Shown here piece by piece: positions 1 to 7,960 of a stretch of DNA of 64,000 nt (position 1 is the first letter of the stretch; each line of letters opens with the position of its first letter). The notes below the pieces were generated by a model, which was not told the DNA's origin, made no database searches, and saw only the letters and a list, made by a program, of their open reading frames with translations. The position numbers were made by a program, and so were the translations under genes. The DNA comes from CAHJWH01 sp965198905 (lineage in GTDB: Bacteria > Pseudomonadota > Alphaproteobacteria > Caulobacterales > Caulobacteraceae): positions 2,666,001 to 2,730,000 of the forward strand of contig OZ240678.1 of assembly GCA_965198905.1 (NCBI GenBank), read 5' to 3'.

Positions 1-498
1 GCGCTGTTCCAGATGCTGAGCCACGGGGTGATCTCGGGCGCGCTGTTCTTGTGCGTCGGCGTGGTCTACGACCGTATGCACACCCGCGAGATCGCCTTCT
101 ACGGAGGGCTGGCGAACCGGATGCCGTGGTATGCGGCGGTGTTCATGCTGTTCACCATGGGCAATGTGGGGCTGCCCGGCACGAGCGGGTTCGTCGGCGA
201 GTTCCTGACCATGACCGGCGCGTACGGCGTCTCCACCACCACCGCCCTTTTCGCCGCCACCGGCGTGATCCTGTCGGCGGTCTATGCCCTGACGCTTTAC
301 CGCCGCGTGGTGTTCGGGGAGTTGGTCAACCCCAAGCTCGCCGCCATCACCGACCTGGACTGGCGTGAGGTCGCAATCTTTACGCCCCTGATCGTAGGCG
401 CGCTCATTCTTGGCGTCTATCCGCACCTGGTGACCGATGTGACCGCTTCGTCCGTCGACCGGCTGATCGACCTTTGGCACGCGGGGGCGGCCGGGTGA
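1..498 (+). CDS. nuoM: NADH-quinone oxidoreductase subunit M, C-terminal part
   Basis: The reading frame is open from base 1, so the gene begins before the window; 165 residues are visible. NuoM is one of the antiporter-like proton-pumping membrane subunits of respiratory complex I. The visible part holds several hydrophobic helices and the family segment MGNVGLPGTSGFVGEF, which carries the conserved Gly/Pro-rich helix break of the NuoL/M/N family. The end LIDLWHAGAAG is a normal soluble tail. It is followed 25 bases later by nuoN, the usual last gene of the nuo operon. Identification is secure although the protein is incomplete. Confidence 0.95.
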   Translation, partial: ALFQMLSHGVISGALFLCVGVVYDRMHTREIAFYGGLANRMPWYAAVFMLFTMGNVGLPGTSGFVGEFLTMTGAYGVSTTTALFAATGVILSAVYALTLYRRVVFGELVNPKLAAITDLDWREVAIFTPLIVGALILGVYPHLVTDVTASSVDRLIDLWHAGAAG

Positions 499-523
499 GA
501 ACGTCAATCATGAGCCCGACCCA

Positions 524-1957
524 ATGACCCTTTCCGGCGCGCTGTCGATCGCGCTCCCCGAACTGATCCTGTCGGTCGGCGTGCTGGTGCTGCTGGTCGT
601 GGGCGCCTTTGTCGGCGACAAGGGTACGCGCTTGGTGGCCCTGGGCGCCGGCCTGGTCCTGGTCGCCGCCGCCATAGCCGCCGCCGCCGGTCCCCTGGGC
701 GCGGCCTTCAACAACGGCTTCGTAGAGGATCAGGCGGCGGTCTACGCCAAGGTGGTTATCTATCTGATCAGCGCCGTCGGCCTGATCATCGCCGAGCCCT
801 GGCTGAAGCGGATCAACGGCAGCCGGTTCGAGTACCCCATCCTGGTCCTCCTGGCCGCGCTCGGCATGGGCATGATGGTGTCGGCCGGCAACCTGATCTC
901 GCTCTACATCGGTGTGGAGCTGCAGTCGCTGGCCCTCTACGTCCTGGCCGCCTTCCGCCGGGACGACCCGCGCGCCTCTGAAGCGGGGCTGAAGTACTTC
1001 ATCCTCGGCGCCCTCTCGTCGGGCATCCTGCTGTATGGCGCGAGCCTGATCTACGGCTTCGCCGGCTCCACCCGCTTCACCGACATCGCCGCCGCCGTGC
1101 AGAGCGGGGCGGGCACGGGCCTGATCTTCGGTCTGGTGTTCCTGATTTGCGGCATCGCCTTCAAGGTGTCCGCCGCGCCCTTCCATATGTGGACGCCTGA
1201 CGTCTATGAGGGTGCGCCGACCGCCGTGGTCGCTTTTCTGACCGCGGCGCCAAAGCTCGCCGGCATGGTGCTGTTCGCCCGCGTGCTCGCCAACGGCTTC
1301 CCGGGTGCTGTGGAGCAGTGGCGCCAGGTGATCGTCGCCATCGCGCTGATCTCCATGCTCTGGGGCGCCTTCGCGGGGCTGGCGCAGAAGAATCTCAAGC
1401 GGCTCTGGGCCTACTCCTCCATCGCCAACGTCGGCTACGCCCTGGTGGGCCTGGCGTCGGGCACGCAGGAGGGCGTCCAGGCCACCCTGGTGTTCATGAC
1501 GCTCTACATCATCGACGTAACCGGCTTCTTCGCCTGCCTGGTGGCGCTTTCCCGCGATGGCCGCCCGATGGAGACCTTTGAGGACATGGCCGGCCTGTTC
1601 AAGGAGCGGCCGGGGATCGCTGCGGCCATGACCATCTTCTCGCTCTCGGCGCTGGGGATGCCGCCGTTTAGCGGCTTCTGGGGCAAGGTCTATGTGTTCA
1701 AGGCGGCGGCGGCGGCCAACCTGCAGTGGCTGGCGGCGCTCGGCCTGCTCTCCAGCGTCGTGGCCGCCTTCTATTACCTGCGCCTGATCAAGACCATGTG
1801 GTTCGACCCGGCGCGGGGCGCCACCGACGCTTCGCCGGTGGACGCCCGGGCCGTGGCCTTCGTGGCGGCGGCCTTCTCCTTCCCCGTGGTGATGCCGGCC
1901 CTCGCCTTGATCGACCCCCTATCCAAGGCCGCCGCGTCCGCCTTCGGGCTTAATTGA
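524..1957 (+). CDS. nuoN: NADH-quinone oxidoreductase subunit N
   Basis: A 477-residue polytopic membrane protein, normal in length for NuoN, with about 14 hydrophobic segments. It is an antiporter-like subunit of complex I in the inner membrane. Family features include the segment GVELQSLALYVLAAF with the membrane Glu, KLLxGALSSG-like text (KYFILGALSSGILLYG), and FKVSAAPFHMWTPDVYEGAPT, a hallmark of the NuoN/NuoM core that contains the conserved Lys and His. LGMPPFSGFWGK near residue 385 is the second helix break. It follows nuoM and ends 4 bases before birA, so birA and probably coaX and rnj are read from the same transcript. Confidence 0.97.
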   Translation: MTLSGALSIALPELILSVGVLVLLVVGAFVGDKGTRLVALGAGLVLVAAAIAAAAGPLGAAFNNGFVEDQAAVYAKVVIYLISAVGLIIAEPWLKRINGSRFEYPILVLLAALGMGMMVSAGNLISLYIGVELQSLALYVLAAFRRDDPRASEAGLKYFILGALSSGILLYGASLIYGFAGSTRFTDIAAAVQSGAGTGLIFGLVFLICGIAFKVSAAPFHMWTPDVYEGAPTAVVAFLTAAPKLAGMVLFARVLANGFPGAVEQWRQVIVAIALISMLWGAFAGLAQKNLKRLWAYSSIANVGYALVGLASGTQEGVQATLVFMTLYIIDVTGFFACLVALSRDGRPMETFEDMAGLFKERPGIAAAMTIFSLSALGMPPFSGFWGKVYVFKAAAAANLQWLAALGLLSSVVAAFYYLRLIKTMWFDPARGATDASPVDARAVAFVAAAFSFPVVMPALALIDPLSKAAASAFGLN

Positions 1958-1961
1958 TCCG

Positions 1962-2723
1962 ATGACGGCCACGTCGCTCGCGGCGGAGGTTCTCCGCCTC
2001 GAGACGGTGGACTCCACCAACGCCGAGGCTCGCCGTCGCGCCGAAGCGGGGGAGGTGGGACCGCTCTGGATCACCGCGCGCCGCCAGACCGCCGGCCGGG
2101 GTCGACGCGGCCGCGCCTGGGAGACCGGGGCCGGCAACCTCGCCGCCACCCTGCTGACCACGACCGGCAGGCCGCCGGCGCAGGCCGCCGAGATCGCCTT
2201 CGTGGCGGCGTTGGCCGTGGCGGACCTGGCGTTGGCGCAGGTCCCGGACACCTTGTTGCGGCTGAAATGGCCGAACGACGTGCTGGTGGACGGACGCAAG
2301 GTCTCGGGCATCCTGATCGAGTCGGGCCTTCGGCCTGACGGGCGGCTCTGGCTGGCGATCGGCGTCGGGGTAAACCTGAAGAGTGCGCCGGTGGCCGCGG
2401 ACCGGCCCGCCACCACCCTCGCCGACCATCTGCGCGCCGACGTGGCCGACCCGCTGTCTCCGGACGCGGCGCTGCAGGTGTTGGCCCGCGCCTTCGATAT
2501 CCGCTTGGTCACCTGGGAGACCTACGGCTTCGAGCCCGTACGCGCCGCCTGGACGGCCCGCACCGACCTCGGCCGACAGTGCGTGGTGCGGCTGGACCTG
2601 GAGACGCTGGAGGGCGTGGCGGAGGCGCTGGAGGACGACGGGGCGTTGAGGCTGAGGCTGGAAGACGGCGGCGTACGACGGATCACCGCCGGCGACGTCT
2701 TCTTTCCGGAAGCCGCCGCATGA
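1962..2723 (+). CDS. birA: biotin--[acetyl-CoA-carboxylase] ligase
   Basis: A 253-residue monofunctional biotin protein ligase that makes biotinyl-AMP and transfers biotin to the acetyl-CoA carboxylase carrier protein. The biotin/ATP-binding loop GRGRRGRAWE lies near residues 47-56. KWPNDVLVDGRKVSGILIE near residues 101-119 is the second signature, with the catalytic Lys. The C-terminal SH3-like small domain ends with RRITAGDVFF. The N-terminal helix-turn-helix of bifunctional BirA is missing, so this protein should not act as a biotin-operon repressor. It starts 4 bases after nuoN and is probably translated from the same message, an arrangement common next to nuoN in alphaproteobacteria. Confidence 0.95.
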   Translation: MTATSLAAEVLRLETVDSTNAEARRRAEAGEVGPLWITARRQTAGRGRRGRAWETGAGNLAATLLTTTGRPPAQAAEIAFVAALAVADLALAQVPDTLLRLKWPNDVLVDGRKVSGILIESGLRPDGRLWLAIGVGVNLKSAPVAADRPATTLADHLRADVADPLSPDAALQVLARAFDIRLVTWETYGFEPVRAAWTARTDLGRQCVVRLDLETLEGVAEALEDDGALRLRLEDGGVRRITAGDVFFPEAAA

Positions 2724-2734
2724 ACCGAGCGTAT

Positions 2735-2868
2735 CTCCCTCCCCCTCGACGGGGGAGGGTCGGGGTGGGGGTAAACCGCCGCCTTCGACTTCTAAGCCTG
2801 AGCACGGCCAATGCTTCAACCGCCTGCCCGGGGTTCACCCCAACCCTCTCCCGTCGAGGGAGAGGGGG
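2735..2868. repeat. Family A palindromic intergenic repeat, copy 1
   Basis: Between birA and coaX lie two inverted C/G-rich arms, CTCCCTCCCCCTCGACGGGG (from 2735) and CCCTCTCCCGTCGAGGGAGA (from about 2844), each also self-complementary, with GGGGTGGGG and CCCC(A)ACCC edges facing each other. Other copies lie at about 7801, 9242, 42205 and 57676, with partial copies at 5371 and 39278. It looks like a REP/BIME-type element and would fold strongly in the RNA. Confidence 0.75.
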
Positions 2869-2892
2869 CGCAGCCGAACCGGTGGAGGCCCG

Positions 2893-3672
2893 ATGCTGCT
2901 AGCCGTCGAGCAGGGCAACACCAACACCACCTTCGCCCTGCATGACGGCGCGCGGTGGATCGCCCAGTGGCGCACGGCCACCGACCCCGCCCGCACCGCC
3001 GACGAGTATGCGGTGTGGCTGCACCAGCTGCTCTCAATGCAGGAAATGAAGCTCGCCGACATCGACGACGCCATCGTCTCCAGCGTCGTGCCGCAGTCGG
3101 TGTTCAACCTGCGCAACCTCGCCCGGCGCTATCTGAAGGTCGAGCCGCTGGTGGTGGGCGAGAACGTCGATCTCGGCATCGACATACGCATCGAGAAGCC
3201 GTCGGAGGCCGGCGCCGACCGGCTGGTCAACGCCATCGGCGGCTTCCTGAAGTACGGCGGCCCGCTGATCCTGATCGACAGCGGCACGGCCACCACCTTC
3301 GACGTGGTGGGCGCCGACGGCGGGTTCGAGGGCGGGCTGATCGCGCCCGGCATTAATCTCTCCATGCAGGCGCTGCACAGCGCCGCCGCCCGCCTGCCGC
3401 GGGTCGCCATCACCCGGCCCGCGCACGTGATTGGCCGAGGCACTGTCGAAGCCATGCAATCGGGTGTATTCTGGGGCTACGTCGCTCTGATCGAGGGCCT
3501 GATCGACCGCATCCGCGCCGAATACGGCGCACCCATGCAGGCGATCGCCACAGGCGGCGTAGCCTCACTTTTCGAAGGCGCGACCACGAAGATCGACGCC
3601 TTCGATCCCGAATTGACCCTACGGGGCCTGCTGGAAATCGTACGCCGCAACGGCAATCTAAGGACTAGATGA
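2893..3672 (+). CDS. coaX: type III pantothenate kinase
   Basis: A 259-residue ASKHA-fold kinase that phosphorylates pantothenate in the first step of coenzyme A synthesis. The N-terminal phosphate-binding motif reads AVEQGNTNTTF, where most CoaX proteins have DxGNT. The pantothenate site EAGADRLVNAIGG lies near residues 107-119, the LILIDSGTATTFDVV motif near 125-139, and the GGLIAPGINLS loop near 151. The start ATG is preceded by GGAGG at an ideal distance. The stop overlaps the rnj start as ATGA, indicating translational coupling. The Asp-to-Glu change in the first motif is unusual but conservative. The family assignment is firm. Confidence 0.95.
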   Translation: MLLAVEQGNTNTTFALHDGARWIAQWRTATDPARTADEYAVWLHQLLSMQEMKLADIDDAIVSSVVPQSVFNLRNLARRYLKVEPLVVGENVDLGIDIRIEKPSEAGADRLVNAIGGFLKYGGPLILIDSGTATTFDVVGADGGFEGGLIAPGINLSMQALHSAAARLPRVAITRPAHVIGRGTVEAMQSGVFWGYVALIEGLIDRIRAEYGAPMQAIATGGVASLFEGATTKIDAFDPELTLRGLLEIVRRNGNLRTR

Positions 3673-5348
3673 ACACACAGATCAACGAAGACCTCGTCTT
3701 CCTGCCGCTCGGCGGCTCCAACGAAATCGGGATGAACCTGAACCTGTATGGGTTCGGTCCCCCCAAGGCCCGCAAATGGATCGTCGTCGATCTGGGCATC
3801 ACCTTCGGCGACCAGACCACGCCGGGGGTTGAGATCATCACTCCGGACCCGGCCTATCTGGAGACGATCCGCAAGGACATCCTGGCCATCGTGCTGACCC
3901 ACGCGCACGAGGATCACATCGGGGGCCTCGGCTGGCTGTGGCCGCGCATCAAGGCGCCGGTCTACGCCACCCCCTTCACCGCCTTCCTGGTGCGCGAGAA
4001 GCTGCGTGAGAAGGGCCTGCTCGATCAGGTCTCGATCACCGAGGTCCCGCTGTCGGGCAAGATACAGATCGGCCCCTTCGGTATCGACTTCATCACCCTG
4101 ACCCACTCGATCCCCGAACCCAACGGCATGGCCATCACCACGCCGTTGGGCACTATCCTGCACACCGGCGACTGGAAGCTCGACCCCGATCCGGTTCTGG
4201 GCCGGCCTACCGACGCCGCCAAGCTGCAGCGGATCGGCGACGCCGGGGTGCTCGCCATGGTCTGCGACAGCACCAACGTTTTCCAGGAGGGCGTGGCGGG
4301 GTCCGAGGCCGATGTGCGCGTGGCGCTGACCGCCTTGATCCGCTCGCTGAAGGGCAAGGTGGCCGTGGGCTGCTTCGCCTCCAACGTCGCGCGCATGGAC
4401 AGCGTGATCCGGGCGGCGGAAGCGAGCGGCCGGCGGGTCTGCCTGCTCGGCCGCTCCATGCACCGGATGACGGCGGCGGCGCGCTCGGTGGGCATGCTGG
4501 AGAACGTCCAGCCTTTCGTGCCCGACACCGAGGCCAAGCATTTCCCCAACGACCACATCCTGTTCCTGTGCACCGGCAGCCAGGGGGAGGAGCGCGCGGC
4601 CCTGTCGCGCATCGCCAGCGGCACCCACCCGCACCTGAAGCTCGGGGCCGGCGACAGCGTGGTCTTCTCCTCGCGCGTCATCCCCGGCAACGACATCCCG
4701 ATCCGCAACCTGCAGAACGGCCTGTCGGACCGGGGCGTGCGCATCTACACCGACAAGGACCACCCAGGCATCCACGTCTCCGGCCATCCCTGCCGGGACG
4801 AACTGTCCCAGATGTACCGCTGGGCGCGGCCCCAGATCGCGGTGCCGACCCATGGCGAGCGCCGCCACCTGATCGAGCACCTGGCCTTCGCCCGGGAGCA
4901 CGACGTGCCTCAGGCCATCGCGCCCCGGAACGGCGAGGTTATACGGCTTGCCCCGGGTCAGGCCACGATCATCGAGGAGGTGCCCTCGGGCCGGCTGTTC
5001 CTGGACGGCAACGTGCTGACGCCGGAGAACAGCGAGCCGCTCCGCGAACGCCGCCACGCCGCCGCCAACGGCGTGCTGATGGTGGCGGTGACCCTGGACA
5101 AGAAGAACAAGCTCGCCGCCGACGCCGAGGTGCGCGCCATCGGCCTGCCGGCCGAGGCGGACTATTCGCTCAAGGACGTCCTGGAAGACCTGGCCGAGGA
5201 CGCAGAGGACGCGGTGGAGGATCTGAGCGTCGACGATCGCGGCGACGACACGGCGGTGCGCAAGGCGGTGGGACGTGCGTTGAAGCGGACTTCCCAGCGG
5301 ATATGGTCGCGCCGTCCGGTAGTTGAGACGCTGGTTACGCGGCTGTAG
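3669..5348 (+). CDS. rnj: ribonuclease J
   Basis: A 559-residue metallo-beta-lactamase/beta-CASP nuclease of the RNase J family, which has 5'-3' exonuclease and endonuclease activity in RNA maturation and decay. The zinc-binding motif THAHEDHIGG lies near residues 76-85, the further ligands in LTHSIPEPNG and LHTGDWKLDPDP, and the beta-CASP motif segment VCDSTN follows. ASNVARMDS and the C-terminal PTHGERRH with a conserved His are also present. The last 100 residues form a variable acidic tail. It overlaps coaX by ATGA. RNase J is the main 5' exonuclease of many alphaproteobacteria, and this coaX-rnj-mce order is common in the group. Confidence 0.95.
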   Translation: MNTQINEDLVFLPLGGSNEIGMNLNLYGFGPPKARKWIVVDLGITFGDQTTPGVEIITPDPAYLETIRKDILAIVLTHAHEDHIGGLGWLWPRIKAPVYATPFTAFLVREKLREKGLLDQVSITEVPLSGKIQIGPFGIDFITLTHSIPEPNGMAITTPLGTILHTGDWKLDPDPVLGRPTDAAKLQRIGDAGVLAMVCDSTNVFQEGVAGSEADVRVALTALIRSLKGKVAVGCFASNVARMDSVIRAAEASGRRVCLLGRSMHRMTAAARSVGMLENVQPFVPDTEAKHFPNDHILFLCTGSQGEERAALSRIASGTHPHLKLGAGDSVVFSSRVIPGNDIPIRNLQNGLSDRGVRIYTDKDHPGIHVSGHPCRDELSQMYRWARPQIAVPTHGERRHLIEHLAFAREHDVPQAIAPRNGEVIRLAPGQATIIEEVPSGRLFLDGNVLTPENSEPLRERRHAAANGVLMVAVTLDKKNKLAADAEVRAIGLPAEADYSLKDVLEDLAEDAEDAVEDLSVDDRGDDTAVRKAVGRALKRTSQRIWSRRPVVETLVTRL

Positions 5349-5370
5349 GACCAAGATCGATCCGCGCCTT

Positions 5371-5393
5371 CCCTCCCCCTCAGGGGGCAGGGA
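5371..5393. repeat. Half element of repeat family A
   Basis: The short palindrome CCCTCCCCCTCAGGGGGCAG plus GGG sits between rnj and mce. It matches only one arm of the intergenic family A repeat. Confidence 0.5.
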
Positions 5394-5418
5394 GACTCGT
5401 GCGCAACGGAGAGCGACA

Positions 5419-5841
5419 ATGATCGGCAAGCTGAACCATGTGGGCGTGGCGACGCCCTCCATCGAAGCCTCCGCCAAGCTTTACCGCGACCTGTTCGGCG
5501 CCAAGGACATAACGCCGAAAGTGGCCTTGCCCGAGCAGGGCGTGTGGGTCAGCTTCGTCACTCTGCCCAACAGTGAGATCGAGCTGATCGAACCCTATAA
5601 CGAGGCGTCTCCCATTCGCGCCTTCCTGGTCAAGAACCCCCAGGGCGGCCAGCACCACGTCTGCTTCGAGGTGGACGACATCATCGCCGCCCGGGACGAG
5701 ATGCGCGCCAAGGGCGCCGCCATCCTGGGGACGGGAGAGCCGCGGATCGGGGCGCACGGCGTGCCGATCATCTTCCTGCACCCGAAGGACACGGGCGGCG
5801 TGCTGGTGGAGCTGATGCAGACGCCCGGCGCAGGTCACTGA
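5419..5841 (+). CDS. mce: methylmalonyl-CoA epimerase
   Basis: A 140-residue protein of the vicinal oxygen chelate (glyoxalase) fold that interconverts the (R) and (S) forms of methylmalonyl-CoA in propionyl-CoA catabolism. Two VOC repeats are visible. The metal ligands are expected at His in KLNHVGVATP (residue 5), in the GGQHHVCFEVDD segment, and at Glu in GVLVELMQ near the end. The frame is open further upstream, but ATG 5419 is chosen because GGAG precedes it at the right distance and the VOC fold starts immediately. Placement between rnj and a DUF1467 gene is typical of alphaproteobacteria. Confidence 0.93.
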   Translation: MIGKLNHVGVATPSIEASAKLYRDLFGAKDITPKVALPEQGVWVSFVTLPNSEIELIEPYNEASPIRAFLVKNPQGGQHHVCFEVDDIIAARDEMRAKGAAILGTGEPRIGAHGVPIIFLHPKDTGGVLVELMQTPGAGH

Positions 5842-5900
5842 AAGCTTCGACCCTCGTGCGGCCTTGATCTGCGCCGAGACGAGGCGCAGGTGAGGCCGAC

Positions 5901-6155
5901 ATGGGACCCGTCTGGACGATCTCGATCTATTTCGTGACTTGGTGGACGGTTCTGTTCGCCGTCCTGCCGATAGGCTCCCGCAGCCATTCGGAAGCCGGCA
6001 CCCATGTGGCCGACGGTGGCGATCCCGGCGCCCCGGTCGATCCGAAGCTGAAAAAGAAGGCGATCACCACCACCTGGGTCGCGGCCATCATCACGGCTTT
6101 GATCTGGGTCGTGATCCAGTATGGCCTGATCCCCATTCCCCAACTGCCGCAGTAG
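5901..6155 (+). CDS. DUF1467 family small membrane protein
   Basis: An 84-residue protein with two hydrophobic segments, about residues 5-24 (SIYFVTWWTVLFAVLPIG) and 56-76, joined by a polar loop with His and Asp. The composition and the N-terminal YFVTWWTVLF pattern fit DUF1467, a family found almost only in alphaproteobacteria and usually lying between mce and proS as here. The function is unknown. It should sit in the inner membrane as a helical hairpin. It lies 59 bases after mce and probably shares its transcript, which then ends at the hairpin near 6342. Confidence 0.85.
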   Translation: MGPVWTISIYFVTWWTVLFAVLPIGSRSHSEAGTHVADGGDPGAPVDPKLKKKAITTTWVAAIITALIWVVIQYGLIPIPQLPQ

Positions 6156-6341
6156 CTTGCTCTCCCGGGGGAGAGGCCGCCGCCGCGCTCAGCGGCATCA
6201 TCCCGGCTTGACGCCCGAAAACGAGGCGCCCGGACGAATCTTCCGAGTTGCATCTCCCGGTTCGCGACAGATTCCGCGCACGCAGACATCCTCACCTTCG
6301 ACAACCCTGAGGGTTGTCGTTCGAGTGGCCCGATCGACTTC

Positions 6342-6375
6342 AGAGCCGCGCGATCATCCGCGCGGCTCTTTTTTC
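6342..6375 (+). terminator. Rho-independent terminator after DUF1467 gene
   Basis: The arms AGAGCCGCGCG and CGCGCGGCTCT form a perfect 11-bp stem with a 6-base loop, followed at once by six or more T. A second perfect hairpin, CGACAACCC/GGGTTGTCG, lies just upstream near 6299-6319. Apart from these, the 317-base gap between the DUF1467 gene and proS (6156-6472) shows nothing I can name, though it should contain the proS promoter. Confidence 0.85.
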
Positions 6376-6472
6376 GCCACAGCTCTGCAGCAGAGCTTTC
6401 TCCTTTGATGCTGGGGGGTGCGACCGCTAGAAGTCGGTTCCCTCGACTCAACGCTCCCGCCCAAGGTTCTCG

Positions 6473-7792
6473 ATGCGCCTATCGCGCTACTTCCTGCCCG
6501 TGCTGAGGGAGACCCCCTCCGAAGCCCAGATCGTCAGCCACCGCCTGATGCTGCGCGCCGGCATGATCCGGCAGGAGGCGGCGGGCATCTACGCCTGGCT
6601 GCCGCTGGGCCTGCGGGTGCTGCGCAAGATCGAGCAGATCGTACGCGAGGAGATGGACCGCGCCGGCGCCATCGAGCTGCTCATGCCCACCCTGCAGCTC
6701 GCCGACCTGTGGCGTGAGAGCGGGCGCTACGACGACTACGGCCAGGAGATGCTGCGAATTACCGACCGGCACGAGCGCGAACTCCTCTACGGCCCCACCA
6801 ACGAGGAGATGATCACCGAGATCTTCCGCGCCTCGGTGAAGTCGTACAAGGACCTGCCGAAGAACCTCTACCACGTGCAGTGGAAGTTCCGCGACGAGCA
6901 GCGGCCCCGCTTCGGGGTGATGCGCGGGCGCGAGTTCCTGATGAAGGACGCCTATTCCTTCGACATGGACGAGGCGGCGGGCCGCGCCAGCTACAACCGG
7001 ATGTTCGTGGCTTATCTTCGCACCTTCGGGCGCATGGGGTTGAAGGCCATTCCGATGCGCGCCGAGACCGGGCCGATCGGCGGCGACCTCTCCCACGAGT
7101 TCATCGTGCTGGCCGACACCGGCGAGAGCGCGGTCTTCTGCGACAAGGCGGTGCTCGACCTTCCGATCCCGCCTGCGGACGTTGACTACGGCGGCGACCT
7201 GACCCCGATCATCGACCAGTGGACCGCGCCCTACGCCGCCACCGAGGACGTCCACGACGCCGCGCGCTTTGAGGCCGAGACACCGGAGGATCGCCGCATC
7301 TCCACCCGGGGGATCGAGGTCGGGCAGGTGTTCTTCTTCGGCGACAAGTATTCCAAGCCCATGCGCGCCATGATCGCCTCGCCGGACGGCGGCGAAGTGC
7401 CCGCTCAGATGGGCAGCTACGGCGTGGGCGTCTCGCGCCTGCTGGGCGCCATCATCGAGGCGAGCCACGACGAGCAGGGGATCATCTGGCCGGATGCGGT
7501 CGCGCCCTTCGGCGTCGCCGTCGTCAACCTGCGGCCCAGCGACCCGGAGGTGAAGGCCGCCTGCGAGCAGGCCTACGCAGTCCTGACCGCCGCGGGCAAA
7601 GAGCCCCTGCTCGACGACAGCGACGAGCGCCCCGGCGCCAAGTTCGCCACCATGGACCTGATCGGCCTGCCCTGGCAGCTGGTGATCGGCCCCAAGGGGC
7701 TGAAGGACGGCGTGGTGGAGTTGAAGCGCCGCACGTCGGGGGAGAAGCAGAGCCTGCCGCTGTCGGATGCGCTGAAGGCGTTGGGGGTATGA
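6473..7792 (+). CDS. proS: proline--tRNA ligase, short form
   Basis: A 439-residue class II aminoacyl-tRNA synthetase that charges tRNA-Pro in the cytoplasm. The N-terminus MRLSRYFLPVLRETPSEA is typical of bacterial ProS. Motif 2 (FRDEQRPRFGVMRGREFLMKDAYSFD) lies near residues 139-164 and motif 3 (GVSRLLGAIIEA) near 317-330. The anticodon-binding domain fills the C-terminal third. The length matches the alphaproteobacterial form without the editing INS domain found in 570-residue ProS, so alanyl-tRNA-Pro editing must rely on a separate protein. It is the first gene after a strong terminator and is followed by a family A repeat and lolC. Confidence 0.97.
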   Translation: MRLSRYFLPVLRETPSEAQIVSHRLMLRAGMIRQEAAGIYAWLPLGLRVLRKIEQIVREEMDRAGAIELLMPTLQLADLWRESGRYDDYGQEMLRITDRHERELLYGPTNEEMITEIFRASVKSYKDLPKNLYHVQWKFRDEQRPRFGVMRGREFLMKDAYSFDMDEAAGRASYNRMFVAYLRTFGRMGLKAIPMRAETGPIGGDLSHEFIVLADTGESAVFCDKAVLDLPIPPADVDYGGDLTPIIDQWTAPYAATEDVHDAARFEAETPEDRRISTRGIEVGQVFFFGDKYSKPMRAMIASPDGGEVPAQMGSYGVGVSRLLGAIIEASHDEQGIIWPDAVAPFGVAVVNLRPSDPEVKAACEQAYAVLTAAGKEPLLDDSDERPGAKFATMDLIGLPWQLVIGPKGLKDGVVELKRRTSGEKQSLPLSDALKALGV

Positions 7793-7800
7793 GCGTCGCT

Positions 7801-7955
7801 CTTCTCCTTCGCCCTTTGACGGGGGAAGGTCGGGATGCGGGTGAACAGCCGCCGCGTTCGTTGAAGGCGTCGCCCCGACAGAAACCCAGCACGTCCCAGG
7901 TGAGCGGCGGCGGTTCACGCTTACCCCGACCCTCTCCCGTCGCGGGAGAGGGAGG
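7801..7955. repeat. Family A palindromic intergenic repeat, copy 2
   Basis: The arms CGCCCTTTGACGGGGGAAGG and CCGACCCTCTCCCGTCGCGG face each other between proS and lolC. The right arm ends in GAGAGGGAGG five bases before the lolC ATG, so the repeat itself provides the ribosome binding site of lolC. Confidence 0.75.
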
Positions 7956-7960
7956 CGCCT

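Noticed and set aside
6220..6340. A possible tRNA-like segment with GGTTCGCGA before proS
   Set aside because: No acceptor stem, anticodon arm or correct T-loop spacing could be built around it.
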